Assembly: GCA_022414725.1 (NCBI GenBank)
Contig: CM039462.1
Span: 17,694,577 to 17,758,576 of the forward strand
DNA from: Microglena sp. YARC
Taxonomy: Eukaryota; Chlorophyta; Chlorophyceae; Chlamydomonadales; Chlamydomonadaceae
Length of the DNA: 64,000 nt
Reading direction: 5' to 3'
Made by a program: the position numbers and the translations under genes. Shown piece by piece: positions 61,020-64,000 of this stretch (positions are counted from its first letter, which is position 1; every line of letters starts with the position of its first letter). The notes below the pieces were generated by a model. The model was not told the DNA's origin. It did not search any database and was given only the letters and a program-made list of their open reading frames with translations.

Positions 61020-61175
61020 GCCCAGACCGCTTGTTAGGTTTTAGTCAACGTTACTCTGGTCTAAAAAAACAAAAACGGTACTCCGGTGTAAACTTAGGTC
61101 TTAGTCAACGGGAGTCAGGTCTAAAAAAAAACGGTACTCTGGTCCAGGGTCCTGCTTCCGCTTCATTGGCTTCCA
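61020..61175 (+). repeat. Short duplication with TTAGTCAACG words
   Basis: Two copies of TTAGTCAACG, CTGGTCTAAAAAA and ACGGTACTC. The following GGTCCAGGGTCCTGCTTCCG also occurs at 60574. Confidence 0.7.
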
Positions 61176-61238
61176 TCAATTTAACGCAACAAGCAAGCCG
61201 AACAGATGACTGCGATACACTCACACATAAAACAAAAT

Positions 61239-61318
61239 GTGAAAGGTATTTCACCACTGGAGGTGGGTCTCCTAACACAAACCAGCGACACCAAGGATTC
61301 AATTTGAAGGGCATTGCC
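61239..61318 (+). repeat. Dispersed repeat family B, copy 3
   Basis: GTGAAAGGTATTTCACC, GAGGTGGGTCTCC, ACAAACCAGCGACACCAAGG. Matches 1750-1820. Confidence 0.65.
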
Positions 61319-61400
61319 ACTCCTATAAAAGAGTACCCGGTAGGAGCACTGCACCCACCCAAGGTGTGCGATTAAGTGTTCGCGGTCGCTGTCAACCGCC

Positions 61401-61622
61401 ATGGCAGCTTTGTCCAGGAAAAGTAGCAGCCCGTTCCCTACCGCCGTAAGACGGGGCTCCCTTAATACCACGCCTCACCAGGGGTTATCATTACTTAGGC
61501 GCACTGCAGAGAGTGCTCGCGGATGCTCGCATGTGAACGGCGTGGCCTGGACGGCAAGGCCAGAATCTCACTCTACCCAAACCTGCAGAATGTGCAGGTT
61601 TGGCCTTGTTCAAATCAGCTAG
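61401..61622 (+). CDS. Possible 5' exon with plastid-type N terminus (uncertain)
   Basis: An ATG in a strong context (ACCGCCATGGCAGC) opens a 73-codon frame beginning MAALSRKSSSPFPTAVRRGS, rich in Ser, Arg and Thr and free of acidic residues for 36 codons, like a transit peptide. I could not find a convincing donor or a following exon, and no domain is seen. It may be a real first exon, perhaps ending near 61540-61600, or a chance GC-rich frame. Confidence 0.3.
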   Translation: MAALSRKSSSPFPTAVRRGSLNTTPHQGLSLLRRTAESARGCSHVNGVAWTARPESHSTQTCRMCRFGLVQIS

Positions 61623-62430
61623 ACATCAGGGCCCCCAGGTGGCGTGGCTTGCTTCGGTGGACTCAGGCCACTGGGGGGGCTCGGCTTGTGTACTGCCGCC
61701 TGTAGTGCTCAAGGGGGGCCCACTAAGTGCGTGGTCATGCGGCAGCTGAATCTTGGAGGCAACAAAAGCTGCTGAGCTGCCCCCAGAATTGGCTGCATGC
61801 AAAAAAATGAATTTGAATTCAACTTTCAAAGACACAAATTTGAAAAATCCGAATTTGATGACGCGCTTGGAATTGCAAGTGGGCAACAAATTCAACTAAA
61901 GAAAGAAGAGGCAAAATAAGGAAGCAAGGGGAAAGCTAAAGAAAGAAGGAACTAACGTCATTGATTGAATGAAGTCTCAAACGCTTTAGGTATGGCTCTG
62001 ACCTAATAATAAAGTACGTATTCACCTGGACATAATTTTAAACTGTTTACACCCTAGAGGCTACATGCTTTACTACTCGGAAGGACATCCTCGGTAGTAT
62101 GCATGGGGGGCTGTGTTGTGAGTGCGTGGGGTAGGGACGCCGGGCTTTGGGGTCAAGGGTCGGGGTGGGTGGGGGGCGTTTTACACCCTAGAGGCTACAT
62201 GCTGTACTAGGAGAGTGGTGTAGTAGTGTGTCAGCGTTAGCTGTATTCCTGCCATACCTGTCCTTAATGTCCGCGTCCCCTGTGGGGCCGTCCCCTTGGG
62301 ACCCTACACCCTAAACCTACACCCTGAACTGTGAGAGTAGGCTCCCTTCATGGCCGACTCCCCAACTTGTAATCTGTCCCAGTTCTTTCTCTTCACGCTC
62401 TCTTCCATTCGACTATCCTCATCCGCCGAC
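61623..62430. other. Gene-poor interval with a direct repeat
   Basis: TTTACACCCTAGAGGCTACA then TGCT.TACTA occurs at about 62043 and again at 62181. No coding exon is supported. Confidence 0.4.
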
Positions 62431-62439
62431 AGAGTGCAG

Positions 62440-62660
62440 GCATTTCCCCCCGGCTACCTAAAGCGAACGCTACCTGGTACCCCGGTTTGGCCAAACCTTC
62501 CTCCCCCGACCCCCTTATATATCAGGTGGCTCTGAACCCGGACCCCCCCTGGGCTGCCTAAAGCGCCTGCCTAAATCACGACCTGGAGCCCACCCTTGAA
62601 AGACACCAAATCCCTGATTGCTACTAAAATATCCCCTTCCTGAAACGGAAAGAAACTCTG
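62440..62660 (+). repeat. Dispersed repeat family G, copy 2
   Basis: GGCTACCTAAAGCG, GAGCCCACCCTTGAAAGACA and CCAAATCCCTGATTGCTACT match 8030-8245 in order. Confidence 0.6.
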
Positions 62661-62797
62661 TAGTAGTGTTTGTAGAACTATGTGTACTCAGCCAGCAGTT
62701 CATGGACCTGTACATATCTTTCAAGTTTTTTTTCCTTCCTTATGTTTTATAGCGATAATTTCGCTAGAACGTAATCAAAACTAGCGATCGCTATATA

Positions 62798-63130
62798 CTA
62801 TATATAGCGGGAACAAATCCTGGGTGTACTCTGCCGGCAGTTTATGGACCTATACATGTCTTCAAACTTTCTAAACCAATGGGAATACAGTTTGCTGTAG
62901 TTGTACAAGACTTCAAGCTTTCTAAACCAATGGGAATGCAGTTTACCATACTTGTTCATGTCTTCAAAATTTCTGAACCATTGAGAATGCAGTTTACCGT
63001 ACTCACATAGGAATCTAACGATCTGAAATATTTGACGGTTGATTGAAGGGGTTAACATATAATTTGACTTTTCATATTTCACATTCTCAAGAATGTGGTG
63101 CAGTAGCGCTTTACCACCTTGGTTGACCAC
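62798..63130 (-). CDS. Hypothetical frame with three in-frame 17-residue repeats
   Basis: 110 codons. Residues about 43-95 are three tandem copies of a 51-bp/17-residue unit (YGKLHSQWFRNFEDMNK; YGKLHSHWFRKLEVLYN; YSKLYSHWFRKFEDMYR). The period keeps the frame and the substitutions are mostly conservative (Gln/His, Asn/Lys, Phe/Leu). A related end (KDMYRSMNCWLSTHS) occurs at about 62680-62722. It may be part of a repeat-borne protein or only a minisatellite; there is no known domain. Confidence 0.3.
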   Translation of the reverse strand: MVNQGGKALLHHILENVKYEKSNYMLTPSINRQIFQIVRFLCEYGKLHSQWFRNFEDMNKYGKLHSHWFRKLEVLYNYSKLYSHWFRKFEDMYRSINCRQSTPRICSRYI

Positions 63131-63602
63131 AGTGCAAGCAAACAGGTTGGGCCCCCCAACCTCGAGCCTCGTAATAAGGCAGACTATTTATTTATTTGTA
63201 CCACCCTTGATAACTCTGACCGCAAACAGTGGGCAGTATGAAGTCTGATAGATCATGTGATCAAACCAAGCCAAGCCAAACCGTACCAAGCCAAGCGGAT
63301 CATTAGCAGTCTGAAGTATGATAGACCATGTAATCAAACCAAAAGAATGTGGTGCAGTACCGTTTATACCATCTTGGTGGTTGACAACAGTGTAAGCAAA
63401 CAGGTTGGGCCCCCCAACCTCGAGCCTCGTAATAAGGCCGACTATTTATTTATTTGTACCACCCTTGATAACTCTGCCCGCTGACGGTGGGCAGTCTGAA
63501 GTCTGATAGATCATGTGATCAAACCAAGCCAAGCCAAACCGAACCAAGCCAAGCGGATCATTAGCAGTCTGAAGTATGATAGACCATGTCAACAAACCAA
63601 AT
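63090..63602 (-). repeat. Two tandem units of 254 bp, including family D
   Basis: Units start AGAATGTGGTGCAGTA at 63090 and 63344. Each holds the family D block (CCCCCCAACCTCGAGCCTCG, TAATAAGGC.GACTATTTAT), then GTGGGCAGT.TGAAGTCTGA, ACCAAGCCAAGCCAAACCG and GATAGACCATGT.A.CAAACC. The last part is the reverse complement of the 2570-3205 units. Confidence 0.9.
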
Positions 63603-64000
63603 CTGCAATCGTACCTAATAACCCTTCCAGGCTGGCCGATTGGCTTGGCGACAGTAGAGCGAGGGCTGCCGCCACTTTGCTGACATTCCCTCCAGATGCC
63701 AGCAAAATGGCAAAACCCAGCTTGCTGGCAGCAGCTGTTCCCTGCCCCCCGACGGGGCCTCCTTGAGTCCCCAGTCTAGGGGGGCTGCGCCGAGGTGTGC
63801 GCCGGAGGGGGCGGGCCACAGGCGGGTGAACTGGAGAGGGACTTGGCTGAGCAAGGAGATGCTGATGAGAAGACAAGAGGGGGGCAGCGCGCCATGGGAG
63901 GGCCTTGTTCAGGCCCATGCTGGCACTGCCAGTATTGGTCTCGCTGGCAAGACCACCACAGGGGAGTGAGACCTCCTTGACTGGTGCACCCCATTGGATA
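63603..64000. other. GC-rich coding-like segment at the right edge
   Basis: GC content rises sharply and both strands have non-repetitive open frames. The plus frame 63620-63766 reads RLADWLGDSRARAAATLLTF after a possible acceptor (CCCTTCCAG). The minus frame 63589-63918 reads GGNVSKVAAALALLSPSQSA. Either could be an exon of a gene running off the window. I could not choose the strand or name a family. Confidence 0.3.

Noticed and set aside
62280..62340. Telomere-like repeats (ACCCTACACCCTAAACC)
   Set aside because: Only a few irregular words, no regular TTTTAGGG or TTTAGGG array.

Overview
The window looks like nuclear DNA of a green alga, most likely of the chlorophycean/volvocine type. 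The grounds are GC-rich exons split by long introns, GTGCGT/GTGAGT/GTAGGT splice donors, plastid-targeting N termini, and a very heavy load of microsatellites, minisatellites, MITE-like elements and large satellites. I saw no operons, CRISPR arrays, rRNA or convincing tRNA genes, so this is neither a bacterial nor an organelle sequence. The species cannot be named from the sequence alone.

Region 1 (1-20 kb) holds the only two host genes I can build with confidence, as a divergent pair sharing about 610 bp between their start codons. On the minus strand (exons 9858-9730, 9287-9148 and 5078-4899, last exon not found) is a DUF1499-family protein with a thylakoid-lumen type N terminus. On the plus strand (exons 10468-11088, 16197-16363, 17572-18202 and 19268-19291) is a 480-residue PRC-barrel protein with a plastid-type N terminus and a Gln/Pro/Gly-rich tail. 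Both may act in or at the thylakoid, but no joint function is shown. Their introns are packed with repeats. At three of the splice junctions the exon edge plus its splice site has been tandemly amplified into arrays of decoy splice sites, which is the most unusual thing I see here.

Region 2 (20-23 kb) has no convincing gene, only dispersed repeats and small duplications. Region 3 (23.1-41.4 kb) is a head-to-tail array of 13 copies of a 1.33-1.43 kb satellite. Each unit itself contains two diverged half-repeats, and one unit carries a 592-bp terminal-inverted-repeat insertion. A run of exactly 1000 N (41374-42373) separates it from Region 4 (42.4-51.55 kb), an unrelated satellite of 95/100-bp units whose plus strand is almost free of G. 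Sequence quality drops toward the N run from both sides.

Region 5 (51.55-57.3 kb) has a CAGACC-type minisatellite, a 240-bp MITE with a 70-bp head-to-head palindrome at its edge, and a 4.7-kb retroelement on the minus strand. That element has 146-bp direct repeats, a Gag-like protein with four CCHC zinc knuckles, and a Copia-type protease-like segment lacking the catalytic Asp motif; no integrase or reverse transcriptase is visible. Region 6 (57.3-64 kb) is repeat-rich. It includes a diverged single copy of the 1.4-kb satellite tail, further MITEs and minisatellites, and two or three low-confidence coding segments.
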